Shown here: positions 1-11,131 of the stretch, piece by piece
Numbering within the stretch: the stretch's first letter is position 1
Layout: every line of letters begins with the position of its first letter
Assembly: GCA_905221605.1 (NCBI GenBank)
Contig: CAJNDS010002665.1
Location: forward strand, 62,001 to 126,000
Reading direction: 5' to 3'
Length of the DNA stretch: 64,000 nt
DNA from: Symbiodinium natans
Taxonomy: Eukaryota; Sar; Dinophyceae; Suessiales; Symbiodiniaceae
Translations under genes and position numbers: made by a program
Notes under the pieces: model-generated
Told to the model about the DNA's origin: nothing
Databases searched by the model: none
The model's input: only the letters and a program-made list of their open reading frames with translations

Positions 1-20
1 CCAAGAAACGACTTTTCGCC

Positions 21-99
21 ATGTCCTTGCCGGGCTATCGGCTGCTGGCAGCCCTCCTGGCACTGAGCCTCGCGGAAGCCCTCGGACCGCAGACGGATG
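21..99 (+). CDS. Candidate first exon with signal peptide
   Basis: The reading frame opens at ATG 21 and encodes MSLPGYRLLAALLALSLAEA followed by LGPQTD. This has the layout of a secretory signal peptide: short n-region, Leu/Ala-rich core, and a small-residue cleavage region around AEA/LG. A GT donor follows at 100, and a GA donor at 96 would leave phase 0, which fits the next candidate exon. TTTAGGG repeats begin about 30 bases later, as after other exons here. It may be the start of the hydrolase gene downstream or of a separate small gene; the link is not shown. Confidence 0.5.
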
Positions 100-211
100 G
101 TTCAGGATACCTTTCAGCCCTCAGTGCCGTAGGGTTTAGGGTTTAGGGTTTAGGGCCTAGCGTCTAGGGTTTCGGGTTTCGGAATCCTAGGCCATGGCCC
201 CCGAGACATAG

Positions 212-253
212 AAGCCTGACCATAGAGACGCACCCTGTAAGTTTCCCTGCGGG
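212..253 (+). CDS. Candidate exon, Cys-containing
   Basis: An AG at 210-211 precedes 14 open codons (KPDHRDAPCKFPCG) that end at a textbook GTGAGT donor at 254. Phase 0 agrees with exon 1 only if exon 1 uses its GA donor. The product is unknown. TTTAGGG repeats follow from about 296. The stretch 300-1090 holds telomere-like repeats, a G tract at about 490-519 and an inverted-repeat element at 726-852. Confidence 0.45.
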
Positions 254-725
254 GTGAGTACTGTCGTTCCCTGATGGGTGCGCACCCCTCGGGTGTAGGG
301 TTTAGGCCTTACGGTTTAGGGTTTAAGGTTTAGGGTTTTGGGCTTAGGGTTTAGGGTTTAAGGTTTAGGATTTAGGGTTTTGTGTTTAGGGCTTAATTTA
401 GGGTCTAGGGTTCAGGGTGCCATTCTATGAAACGGCAGAACAACGTCACAGGTTTTGTCGCCATTGCCGCAGGTGGTGTTGGGAATGGGGGATCGGGGGG
501 GGGGGGGGGGGGGGGGGGGAGGGCAGGGACAGTGTGTCTGGGAGCTATGCTCGAAACTACAGGGTTGTAGTTGAGGATCAGCTTGAGATTGCTGCCTGAC
601 CTGCTATCTTCGGATAACCCGAAGAACTTTTAACATGTGTGGGGAAGGGGGGGGAGGAACCACATCATTGTGATCTTGCCGAGTATTGAAGCCTTTTAAG
701 ACACTTCGAGAAGTTGGGTCGCGCG

Positions 726-852
726 ACTTGGAGGTTCAGGGTGTAACACTAAGTATAACTATACTTATAAGCCCCCTCAGTCCCCCTAAGCAGCTTACAA
801 GTAGACTTAGGACTTAGAAGTGTGGTTATAAGTACCCCTGAACCTCCAAGTT
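726..852. repeat. MITE-like element, family 1
   Basis: Terminal inverted repeat ACTTGGAGGTTCA at one end and TGAACCTCCAAGT at the other, with inner TTATAAG-type palindromic segments. One of about 20 related copies in the window. Confidence 0.7.
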
Positions 853-1098
853 GTATTAACATCACGTCGGCTCTTCCCAACAGCCGAAGGGTTTAGGGTT
901 TTTACATCTGCAGAGGTGGAGGGCGAATTGAGACTCCGGAGCCCAAACCCTAAACCCTAAACCCTAAACCCTAAACCCTAAACCCTAAACCCTAAACCCT
1001 AAACCCTAAAATGCTATGAGGAGCCAGCAGGGAGAAGCACTGTAACGGAAGGGAACGCCGGGGACGGAACGGAATGCCGGAACGGAAATCCTTGGCAG

Positions 1099-1145
1099 CG
1101 GGAGTCGCGTGCTTACGCCCGCCTCGCCCGAACTTGTCCTCACTG
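1099..1145 (+). CDS. Candidate exon
   Basis: Acceptor CAG at 1096-1098 opens a frame reading RESRAYARLARTCPHW, with a possible GC donor at 1146. It has a CCCTAAA block upstream and a TTTAGGG block immediately downstream, the arrangement seen around confident exons. No family is recognised. Confidence 0.4.
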
Positions 1146-1668
1146 GCTTAGGGTTTAGGGTTTAGGGTTTAGGGTTTAGGGGTTTAGGGTTTAGGGTTTA
1201 GGGTGTAGGGTGTAGGGTGTAGGGTTTAGGGTTTAGGGTTTAGGGTTTAGGGGTCCCTGAACATGTTTTCTTGCCGGCTGTTGGGTTGCACAGCTGGGGT
1301 TCTTAAGCCGGGCCCAACCCTTTTGACCCCAAGCCATACGGTTAAGCCTCGAATCCTAAACCGCCTCGAATCCTAAACCCTACTAGAAAATCCTCAGTCC
1401 TGAATCCTAGAACCCCAAAACCCTGAACCCTAAACCCTAAAACCTAAACCCTGAAACGCGGTGGCCCTAAACCCCAAACCCTGAGCCCTAAAACCTTAAA
1501 CAAACTAGAGCCCAGCGAGCCCAGTTTGCCTCAGGGAATATACCTTCGTGCATATTCAAGTGTTTCATCAGTTAAACCCTAAACCCTAAACCCTAAACCC
1601 TAAACCCTAAACCCTAAACCCTATGTATAATGCAAATGTTCATAAATCTTGGGCGTTCTGAGTCCCAG

Positions 1669-1753
1669 GCCAGTCTCTGGCGGAGCCGGCGGCCCACAAA
1701 GCGGCGACCAGAACCGGCAGGCCGGGAATTGTCCGCGCCCCCTTCTTGTGTGG
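1669..1753 (+). CDS. Candidate exon
   Basis: Acceptor AG at 1667-1668 and GT donor at 1754, the donor being the first GT of a TTTAGGG array. CCCTAAA repeats lie upstream. More than one frame is open; one reads PVSGGAGGPQSGDQNRQAGN. No family is recognised and the frame is unsure. Confidence 0.35.
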
Positions 1754-1935
1754 GTTTAGGGTTTAGGGTTTAGGGTTTACGGTTTAGGGTTTAGGGTTTA
1801 GGGTTTAGGGTTTAGGGTTTGGGGTGGGAGGTTTTCGACAACAGGGTGTGGGGTTTAGGAGGTTCCTGTAAGAAGGTTTGAGGGCGGGGTATATTTGGGG
1901 GCGCCCTATGTGGGGAAATCCCTGCACTTGCACTA

Positions 1936-2162
1936 CTATATATATACATATACATATATCTATGTCTGTATGTATGTATATATGTTTATATGTATATTTG
2001 AAATCATTCTGAACATAAGTGTATGTAAAATAAGGTATACAACGACTCGTCTATGTGTATATATATATATATATATATGTATGTATATGTATATATATAT
2101 ATATGGTCACATATATATATATATATGAATTCACTCTGAACGTAAGCATATATATATATATA
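1936..2162. repeat. AT-rich (TA)n microsatellite
   Basis: TATATA/CATATA runs interrupted by two related unique pieces (GAACATAAGTGTA and GAACGTAAGCATA), each followed near by GGTATACAACGACTCGTC. So a unit of about 115 bases is duplicated here. Confidence 0.85.
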
Positions 2163-2545
2163 CAGGTATACAACGACTCGTCGATCTGCAAGAAGTCAAA
2201 GAATGACCAGCCACCCCCCCCCCCCCCCCTCCAGATCCTAAACCCCAAATCCTAGACTCTCAACCCTAAACCCTAATTCTACCCTAAACCCTAATTTATA
2301 CCCTAAACTCTAAACCTAAACCCTAACCCTAAACCCTAAACCCTAATTATACCCTAAACCCTAAACCCTAAACCTCTGTTGCTTGGAAGGCTGGCCCATC
2401 AACTTCCTCTCGCATGCTTCCAAGCAGCTCCTCGACTCCCCTAAACCCTAAACCCCAAGCCCTAAACCCTAAACCCTGAACCATGAAACCCTGAAACCCT
2501 GAAACCCTAAACCGTAACCCTAAACCCTAAACCCCCAAACCGCAG

Positions 2546-2580
2546 AGGGCCTTGGGGATGTGAGAGGTCTTATAGAGCTG
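2546..2580 (+). CDS. Candidate short exon
   Basis: A 35-base island lies between acceptor CAG (2543-2545) and a good GTGAGC donor at 2581, with CCCTAAA repeats upstream and TTTAGGG-like repeats downstream. Two frames are open, one of them GLGDVRGLIEL. Function unknown. Confidence 0.35.
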
Positions 2581-3420
2581 GTGAGCTGGTAACCTGAGTG
2601 TTCGGTTCAGGGTTCAGGGTTCTGGGTTCTGCGTTCAGGGTTCAGGGTTTAGGGTTCAGGGTTTATGGTTCAGGGTTCAGGGTTTAGGGTTTAGGGTTCA
2701 GGGTTCAGGGTTCAGGGTTTATGGTTTAGGGTTCAGGGTTTTGGGTTTAGGGTTTGGGGTTGAGGGCTCAGGGTTTAGGGGTACCTCTTGTGCCATGGTT
2801 CAAAGTATAGGTTAAATCTTTCCCGTCCCACCCAGAGAAAACTCTAAACCCTAAGCCCTAAGCCATGAACCCTAAGTCCGAAACCCTTAACCCTAAACGC
2901 CCTAACACTGACCTTCCAGCACAAGAAGGGTTTGCATAGCATTTGCCCCGAGGTCCGACGAACAGGAGGCAGGGTTCAGGGTTCAGGGTTGAGGGTTTAG
3001 GGTTTAGGGTACAGGGTTTAGTGTTAGGTTTAGGGGTTAGGGTTTGGGGTTTAGGGCTTAGGGTTGGGGGACCCCAGCTAGTGGTTTCGATTATTCTCAT
3101 TTTGGCCCAAACCCTTACATCGTAAAGCCTAAGCCGAACCTGTTCACATTGCAAGCTACGAACTGGAACACCGCGACACTCAACCCGACGCGAGCCCTAT
3201 GCTCTAACTACGTCCTAAAACCCTCTAACCCTCAAACCCTAAACCCTGAACCCTAAACCCTACATCCCAAGCTCCAAATCCTGAATCCTAAACCCTAAAT
3301 CCTAAACCCTTAACCCGAAATCCTAAACCCTAAACCCGAAATCCTAACCCCTAAAGCCTAAAGCCTAAAGCCTCAACCCTAAACCCTAAACCCTGAACCC
3401 TGAGCCTCCCGCCCTGACAG

Positions 3421-3499
3421 TGCCGCGAGACGGGACACTCTGAGCTTCATCTTCTGGATACGGCGACATCGTGCTGCTATGGGAGGAGTGACCGAGAGG
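3421..3499 (+). CDS. Candidate exon
   Basis: Acceptor CAG ends at 3420 and a GT donor starts at 3500 in a TTTAGGG array; CCCTAAA repeats precede it. Two frames are open. One (ending phase 1, starting CRETGHSELHLLD) joins the next candidate exon without a stop. Function unknown. Confidence 0.4.
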
Positions 3500-3550
3500 G
3501 TTTAGGGTTTGGGGTTTAGGGTTTAGGGTTTAGGGTTTAGGGTTTAGGAG

Positions 3551-3626
3551 GGGCCCTGGCCCTGAAGAGGATTGTGCGCAACACCTCCTGCTGCATGGAT
3601 GAGCAGATTGCCTCAGGCGTGTCGCG
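3551..3626 (+). CDS. Candidate exon (ALALKRIVRNTSCCMDEQIA)
   Basis: After an AG at 3549-3550 the frame reads ALALKRIVRNTSCCMDEQIA then SGVSR, continuing the phase of the 3421 exon. The 3' boundary is uncertain: GC, GT and GA donors all lie between 3617 and 3627. The intron before it would be only 51 bases and nearly all TTTAGGG repeat. An inverted-repeat element starts about 20 bases downstream. It could belong to the N-terminal region of the hydrolase gene. Confidence 0.4.
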
Positions 3627-3649
3627 GAAGCTTCTTGGGGAGCAACTAC

Positions 3650-3815
3650 TTGGAAGCTCTTTTTGGCTTAGTAATGGTTTAGGGTTTAGGGTGTAGGGTT
3701 TAGGGCTACTTGGAAGCTTTTGTGACGTAGTGAGTAGGGTTAGTAAGGTCCGTTATGGGGATTTTAAGACGAGGGTTTCTAGGGGATACTAAGGTCAAAA
3801 GAGCTTCCAAGCACC
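3650..3815. repeat. MITE-like element, family 4
   Basis: TTGGAAGCTCTTTTTGGCTTA on one side and GGTCAAAAGAGCTTCCAA on the other, with a TTTAGGG block inside. A second copy is at 4182-4275 and a third at about 46845-46942. Confidence 0.6.
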
Positions 3816-4049
3816 CTACGGCCGTAAACCCGAAACCCCGAACTTCCTAAACCTTGAACCTTAAACCCTATACAGTACACCCTAAACTTCCTAAGCCCTA
3901 AGCCCCAAACTTCCGAAATCCTGAACTAAGCTTCCTAAACCATTTTCCGGAACCCTCATGGTGAAGGTGTTGTGGCCCTAAACCCTAAACCCTAAACCCT
4001 AAACCCTAAACCCTAAACCCTAAACCCTAAGCCCCCAAGTCAACCCGAG

Positions 4050-4080
4050 GAAGTCATGGCTTTCAGTTGCCAGCTTGGGG
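4050..4080 (+). CDS. Candidate short exon
   Basis: AG at 4048-4049, frame EVMAFSCQLG, GT donor at 4081. CCCTAAA repeats lie just upstream and TTTAGGG-like repeats downstream. Small and unidentified. Confidence 0.35.
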
Positions 4081-4355
4081 GTTAAGGTTTGTGGTTCAGG
4101 ATTTGGCTCAGGGTTTAGGGTTTAGGGTTTGGGGTTTAGGGCTGAGGGTGTGGGGTTCAGGGTTCAGGGTTTAGGGTTTAGGGCTACTTGGAAGCTTTTT
4201 GTTGACTTAGTGGGGTTCTACGAGGGTTTCTAGGGGATACTAAGTACTAAATCGAAAGAGCTTCCAAGTACGGGCAATGGAACTAACCCTAAACCTTAAA
4301 CCCTAAACCCTCAACTAAGGCAAATCCAAAGACCGGGTATGTTTTGGAACTGCAG

Positions 4356-4417
4356 CGACATCAACTGTTACGACACGCTGGTCGGGAAGCGCGGTGCCTT
4401 TCCTGAGATGGGCCATC
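4356..4417 (+). CDS. Candidate exon
   Basis: Acceptor CAG at 4353-4355 and donor GTATCT at 4418. One frame reads DINCYDTLVGKRGAFPEMGH; another frame is also open and would fit the phase of the 4050 and 5529 candidates better. Function unknown; possibly upstream coding sequence of the hydrolase gene. Confidence 0.4.
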
Positions 4418-4951
4418 GTATCTACTTAGGACCGGGAGTAGGCCCTTATTTCTTTTTTGGGGGTTGGCTTCCCTTATAATCCCCTTAAGACCAAAAAGGT
4501 TACCCTGGCGGTACCCTTTTTATTCCTAGGTAGGTAGGGTTTGCGATATCCTTGAGGGACTTGAGGGCGTTTTAGGGTTTCGGGTTGAAACCCTAAACTT
4601 AATGGATGTCTACCTACCACACCCCCTCCCCATCTTGCAGAGAATCATGATAGTTGGCCTCTGGCCCCCTTTCGGGGAGCCGATATAAACTGACCTCTGT
4701 GTCTCGAGTACCCCAAAACTTGTTTAAGAACTGGACCGCGTTGTTTTTCATGTCCGGTGAACGCAGCATACCATAAGCCCCAAACCACTTCTGGACACTA
4801 ACCCTCAAGTCCTGACAGCCTCGCAGAACTGCTGGGTTATGTTGCTGACAGCAGAAACCTTCCCTTAGGTTTCACTGATTAGGACCAGGCTAAAAACCCT
4901 AAACTGAACCCTTGTTTGGGTAGGGTATAGGGTTTGGGGTTTAGGGGTTTA

Positions 4952-5092
4952 GGGTTTATAGGGTTTATAGGGTTTATAGGGTTTATAGGGTTTATAGGGT
5001 TTATAGGGTTTATAGGGTTTATAGGGTTTATAGGGTTTATAGGGTTTATAGGGTTTATAGGGTTTATAGGGTTTATAGGGTTTATAGGGTTT
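4952..5092 (+). repeat. Variant array (TTTATAGGG), about 15 copies
   Basis: A 9-base variant of the telomere-like motif repeats uniformly, bordered by ordinary TTTAGGG. The uniformity points to local amplification rather than independent mutation. Confidence 0.9.
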
Positions 5093-5224
5093 AGGGTTTA
5101 GGCTTTAGAAACCCCTAACCCGGACTCCCTTTCCTTCTTTGTTGCTTTAGGGTTTCACCCTCAAAACGGAAGTCTGCCTTAAGAGCTCCGCATCGATTCT
5201 CTTTCAAGCGCTTACCCGAAGGAC

Positions 5225-5360
5225 CCATGTGCCTCTTTGGTATACTTGGTAGCCGAGTGGTACTCTTTACCCTCTTCTTTGGTTATGGGTTCTCTTATAA
5301 AGTAACCATCCCAAAAAAGTGTGCCCTTATTATAGTATGGTTACTGGGATACTAAGTATA
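5225..5360. repeat. MITE-like element, family 3
   Basis: Contains TACTTGGTAGCC on the left, AGTAACCATCCC/AAAAAAGTGTGCCC centre and TATGGTTACTGGGATACTAA on the right. Related pieces: 4424-4545, 35506-35590, 36586-36690 and 58755-58842. Confidence 0.5.
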
Positions 5361-5528
5361 TATATATATATAATTGGCCGCAAAAGCTCCTATATAGGAA
5401 GCCCGTTATAGGGGCCAAGCCTTTACCATGTAGGTACAGCGATCCTTGGGGTGACCCAGCGACCATAAACCCTAAACCCTAAGCCCTAAACCCTAAACCC
5501 TAAAAAGGTTGAACTTGAAGATGTCAAG

Positions 5529-5590
5529 GTTTCGTTTAACTCGTGGGACGATCAAAGTTTAACCTTTTGCGTTCCTCGGTTATTGGAGAA
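5529..5590 (+). CDS. Candidate exon with GTAAGA donor
   Basis: Acceptor AAG at 5526-5528 and a strong GTAAGA donor at 5591 enclose one open frame, VSFNSWDDQSLTFCVPRLLE. CCCTAAA repeats lie upstream at 5468-5505. It precedes the confident hydrolase exons by about 650 bases, but its phase (2) does not match the next confident exon, so at least one exon may be missing between them. Confidence 0.45.
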
Positions 5591-6236
5591 GTAAGAACAT
5601 GGGTTGCGCAAGAATCCCATACCACCACAAGAGGTTGCATATTAAGAGCGCAAATCCTAGGGTACAGGGTTTAGGGTTTAGGGGTAATTGTAAACGCTTG
5701 CGCGCGCCGCCTCGGCAGCGGGGCCGGCCCCAGGAAAGGAGGAAAGAGGATTTCTGCCAGGGGGGTTGGGGGGTTGCAGCGCAGCAGGGGTGGGGGGGGG
5801 GGGGGGGGGGGGGTGGGGTTTTCGTGTTTGGGGTGGTTGTGGGGATCGTTGACAGGCGGGACTACACGGCTCGGTTTGCAACAGAAGACAAAAAAAACTG
5901 CCGAGCGAGAGGGAGGGGGGGTCCCACAGAGCGGGGCGGGGGGGGGGGGGTCACCGGCGTCACAAAATTTTGCATGGGAGAAAGGGTTAAGAGGGAAGGA
6001 GGCCCGATCCGGGTCTGCTTCAGACGCTTCTCGGCAGGAAGCCGAGGCGATTTTTTTTGCAGTGAAGAATGCTATAAGGTTTCTGTAGCAGCCTAGGAAC
6101 CAGTAGATCTTCAGGTCTTGACTTTGCCACAGTGGGGTAACATTTTGCATGTTTAAGAGTACTATATCCCAATAAGAAACATCAGTTTAAATGTTTACTA
6201 CTATCCCAACCATGAACTAGTTGAGGGAGCGCTCAG

Positions 6237-6285
6237 GGAATGATGTCCTGTGGATTCCGGACGGGGCGACCTGCTCTACACCCAG
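6237..6285 (+). CDS. Hydrolase exon a (NDVLWIPDGATCSTP)
   Basis: Acceptor AG at 6235-6236; frame reads NDVLWIPDGATCSTP and ends with two bases of an Arg codon. The donor is GA at 6286. The segment corresponds to the strand and turn that precede the HGG strand in this family. The intron after it is 1057 bases and has CCCTAAA before the next exon but no TTTAGGG directly at its 5' end. Confidence 0.65.
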
Positions 6286-9200
6286 GAGACGAGCCCGAAA
6301 GCCCTTTAAACCTTAAACCTCGAAGCCTAAACCTTAAACTGTAAGCCCTAAACCCTGAATTCCTAAACCCTTTGGACCCTACTCCCTAAACCCTAAACCC
6401 TCAACCCTGAACCCTAAACCCTAAACCCTAAACCCTAAACAATGAACCTTGGGATGTTCCGTATCTATACATGTTGCCCTGAACAGAGCTTCGAGCTCAT
6501 TCTCTCTACGAATACGCATGGGTGTACAAACCCTACTTGATGGTTCATGGTACTTACTAACCAATTATAACTGGGCTTATAACCCTACTTATAATTGGGA
6601 TGACCCCTATAAGGCCCTTTAGGGGTATTATAAGTAGGGTTATAAGTACAGTTATAATTGGTTAGTAAGTACCATGAACCTTCTAGTACCCATTTTCGTC
6701 TGAGTTCTAAGAGGAGAGGATTTTGTTTGGGGGGGGGGGGTAAGAGCCAACGGTTGTGAGGGCTAACGTTGTAGGCCAATCCGCCCCAAACCCCAAACCC
6801 CACACTTTCCGAAGTCTCTATGGTGCCACCCCCGAAGGCATGGTATTCTGGAACAGAACTGACGGCCATCCACTAGAGGGGTCGGAAAAATTTCTCATAG
6901 TATTCCCTCATGGCCCCCAAATAACTTTACTATAAACCATCCCCCCCCCCCCCCCCACACTTAAAAAACAAAAAAAAACTATCCTAATTATTAAGGCCCC
7001 TATATCATATAGGTGTTTCCGAAAATTGGCGTTACCTTTGGGAGCGGCACCCACGAGTTCATGCAGATAACCTTCATAGGGTTTAGGGTTCAGGGTTTAG
7101 GGTTTAGGGTTTAGGGTTTAGGGTTCGTTTTTGTCCTTAAGCCCTAAACCCCTACATTGCGCGAGCTGACATTAGGCCTAAAGAGTCTAGACCACGAAGC
7201 GCTAAGCCCCAAAGCCCCCGACCCCGAAGGTTCCCTGAACGAAGGATCCTTAAACCCCAAACCCTAAACCCTAAACCCTAAACCCCAAACCCCAAACCCT
7301 AAACCCTAAACCCTAAACCCTAAACCCTAAACCCTGACAGAGAAGGATCCTCTACACACACGGTGGCAGCTGGATGTTTGGCTCCCCAGACACCGACTCC
7401 TACGCGCAATTAGGCTCCAAGTTGTCCAAGGCCTCGAGGGGTTTAGGGTTTAGGGTTTAGGGCTTAGGGTTTAGGGTTTAGGGTTTACGGTTTAGGGTTT
7501 GGGGTTTGGGGTTTAGGGTAGGCCTAAACCCTGGAAAGGGAAAGCCCTAAAAGCCCTAAAAACCATACTGTAGGGTTTAGGGTCTACCGCTAGACCAGCA
7601 CCGGTGTAGATTTCGGGTTTGGGGGGCTCTAAAGGAGCGCCGGTTCTGGATACCTTTACTGATTTGGGCCCGTGAGTATGGGGTACCATGCGTTAGCGAA
7701 CTGCGCATGCATTGGCCTGAGAGGTTTCTTTACTTAATTTCCAGTGCCTGTGTGCGCTCCCATAAGCCCTGGAAAAATCTACCGGTTTTGTTCGGGTGAA
7801 GCCCTAATCCTCATCTACGCTACAACCCTGCACCCTGGAACCTTAAACCCCTGCACCCTATACAACGAGGCCTCATCCTAGCCTAACCCTGAACCCCATA
7901 AGCCCTAGCCCTAAACCCTGAACTCTCAGAAGCCCTAGCCCTAAACCCCAAACCCTAAACCCTAAACCCCAAACCCTAAACCCCAAAACCCTAAACCCTA
8001 AACCACCATAAGCCTTATGGCCCTGAACAGGTCACGGGCGCGGTCGTCATGCTGACCGACTACCCCTTAGTGCCAGCTGGCCCCTCGGGGTCCACGTTCG
8101 GGGTTTCGGGGTTTAGGGTTAGGGTTTAGGGGTTTAGGAGTTTAGGGGTTAGGGGTTTAGGGGTTTGGGGTTTAGGGTTTGGGGTTTGGGGTTTGGGGGG
8201 GGGGTGGGTGGGGTGTGGCCACTCGCGTTTCAAGTTTCGGCTTTAGCGCATTGCAGTGCGCCAGAACAGAACCCTCCCCAAGCTACTCCAACATCAAGCC
8301 CTTGGCAACTTGCGAGCCCAGGAAACTACACCAGCATTTTGCAGTGGTCCATCACTGCCTTGCCATTTGCCTCAGTTTAGTGAGGTGATTCGCTTACGTT
8401 TGTGGGGATCTCTCAAGCACAGTTCACCACCCCCCCCCCCCCCCCCGGCCCCCACCACCCCACTCTGCCCACTCTGCGCCGCAGAGTTGTTCGAAGTCTA
8501 CATTGGCAGCTCCTAAATCCTAAGCCTTAAGCCCCAGACCCGGAATCATAAATCCTAGCACCCTAAACCCTCCTAAACCCCAAACCCTAAACCCCAAACC
8601 CTAAACCCTAAACCCTAAACCCCAAACCTGAACCACCCCAAACCCCGACGAAGCCTTCAACCCCAAACCCTAAACCATCCTCGACCTCGAAATGTCCTCC
8701 CTAAACTCCAAAACCCTAAACCTAAACCCCTAAAACCCTTTTGTCCCAGGCAGTGGCTAGAAACCCATGGTCCACATGAAGGCATCCTGCGCTGATGGCT
8801 TTAAAGGGGGTGGGGCGGGGGGGCTGGGGGGGGGCTTGGGTTTGAGGTTCAGGGTTTAGGGTTGAGGGGTTAGGGTTTAGAGTTTAGGATCGAATCTAGG
8901 GTTTAGGGTTTAGGGTTTAGGGTTTAGGGTTTAGGGTTTAGGGTTTAGGGTTTAGGGTAAACCCCTAGACCTCAGGGCTTCGGGCTTCGGAGTTGCCTTC
9001 GCATGATCCTCACAGTTCAGGCAGTGCGGACCTGAGGTTAGGTACGCAAGTCTTCAAACGGAGGGTTTAGGGTTTAGGGTTTAGGGTTTAGGGTTGAGGG
9101 TTGAGGGTTGAGGGTTTAGGGTTTAGGGTTTAGGGTTTAGGCCCGAATCAGAACTCTACTTCTAAGCCCCCTAAGTGCCTAAGTAGTTTATAAAGTAAAA

Positions 9201-10473
9201 TCCCAGACCCTAAGCCAAAAACCCTAAGTAGATTATAGGCGGACTTATAACTGTGGTTATAAGTGCCCATGAACCTCCAAAGGGTTTTTAGGTTTAGGGT
9301 TCCTCCTCTGCCCACCCTAGAACCTGTCTGGTTGAGGGTTTAGGGTTTAGGGTTTAGGGTTTAGGGTTTCGGGTTTAGGGTTTAGGGTTTAGGGCCTAGG
9401 GTTTAGGGTTTAGGGCTTATGGAACAGAGTTTCCTGTATCAGAACTGCTGGATATATTCACCTTGCTTAGGGAGGACCGCTGCATTTGAGACAGCATCGA
9501 GCTCCTGATCGTCTCAGGAGCCAGTCATGTCCCGTCTCCTCCCTTCGACCTCAAATCCCTAGACCCTACACCCCAAACGCTAAACCCTAAACCCTAAACC
9601 CTAAACCCTAAACCCTACACCCCAAACGCTAGACCCTAAACCCTAAACCCTACACCCCAAACGCTAAACCCAAGCCCTAAACCCTAAACCCCAAACCCTA
9701 AACTCTACACCCCAAACGCTAAACCCTAAACCCTAAACTACCCTCAACCCTACACCCGTCAAAAGCGCCAGGCTGCACAGAGCGGCCGCCGCTGTTCGTG
9801 GGAGGTGACAGTTCCGGCGGCGGGACCACCTTGTCCCTGGTGCTGACACTCTCCAAGAAGCCGCCCATCTGAGAGCTTGCGGGTCGAAGTTAGAAGGTGT
9901 ACGTTGTATTGGGTTTAGGGTTAGGGGTGAGGCACCCTAAACCCTAAAACCCTAAACTGGGTTCAGAGTTTGGGTAAACTAGCACCCAACCCGAAGTAGA
10001 TTCCAATCTGAGAACCCTTTCGCCTTGAATCCTTGCGGAGGCAACTCCGGGTCAAGCTCTGAACTGAAGCGGGTGTAGGGTTTAGGGTTTAGGGTTTGGG
10101 GTTTGGGGTTTAGGGTTTAGGGTTTGCCGAAACTCCGAAACTAAGCAGGGCTTTGCAGTGGGGGGGGGAGAGGGGAGGAGAGGAGGGGGAGGAGCGGTTG
10201 TGGAGCAAACCCTGAAAAGCGAACCAGGCTTTGGGGAGGGGGGGGGGGGGGGGGGGGGGGGGGGAGGGGGGGGGGGGGGGGGGGGGGGAGGGGGGGAGGG
10301 GGGGGGGGGGGGGAGGGGAGGGGGGGAGGGGGGGGGGGGGGGGGGGAGGGGGGGGGGGGGGGGGGGAGGGGGGGGGAGGGGGGGGGAGGGGGGGGGGGGG
10401 GGGGGGAGGGGGGGGGGGGGGGAGGGGGGGGGAGGGGGGGGAGGGGGGGAGGGGGGGGGGGGGGGGAGGGGGG

Positions 10474-10504
<31 letters not shown>

Positions 10505-10703
10505 AGGGGGGGGGGGAGGGGGGGGGAGGGGGGGGAGGGGAGGAGGGGGGGGGGGATGGGGGGGGGGAGGGGGGGGGAGGGGGGGGAGGGGGGGGGAGGA
10601 GGGGGGGGGAGGGGGGGAGGGGGGGGGGGAGGGGGAGGGGGGGGGAGGGGGGGGGGAAGGGGGGGGGAGGGGGGGGGGGGGGGGGAGGGGGGGGGAGGGG
10701 GGG

Positions 10704-10739
<36 letters not shown>

Positions 10740-11100
10740 GGGGGGGGGGGAGGGGGGGGGGAGGGGGGGGGGGGGGGGGAGGAGAGGGGTGGGGGGGGGG
10801 GGAGGGGGGGGGGGGGGGGGGGAGGGGGGGGGGAGGGGGGGGGGAGGGAGGGGGGGATGGGAGGGGGGAGGGAGGGGGGGGAGGGGGGGGAGGGGGGGGG
10901 GAGGGAGGGGGAGGGAGGGAGGGGGGGAGGGGAGGAGGGAGGGGGGGGGGGGGCGGGGAGGGGGGGGGGGGGGGGGGGGGGGGGGAGGGGGGGGGAGGGG
11001 GAGGGGGGGGGGGGGGGGGGAGGGAGGGAGGGGGGGAGGAGGGGGGGGGAGGGGGGGGAGGGGGGGAGGGGGGGGAGGGGGGGGGAGGGGGGGGGAGGGG

Positions 11101-11131
<31 letters not shown>

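Noticed and set aside
1895-2255. Tyr/Ile-rich ORFs on both strands (also 14039-14290)
   Set aside because: Translation of TATATA/CATATA microsatellite; no protein features.
5599-6150. ORFs of 67-165 codons on both strands
   Set aside because: Overlapping ORFs on both strands across poly-G tracts; no domain or consistent exon borders seen.
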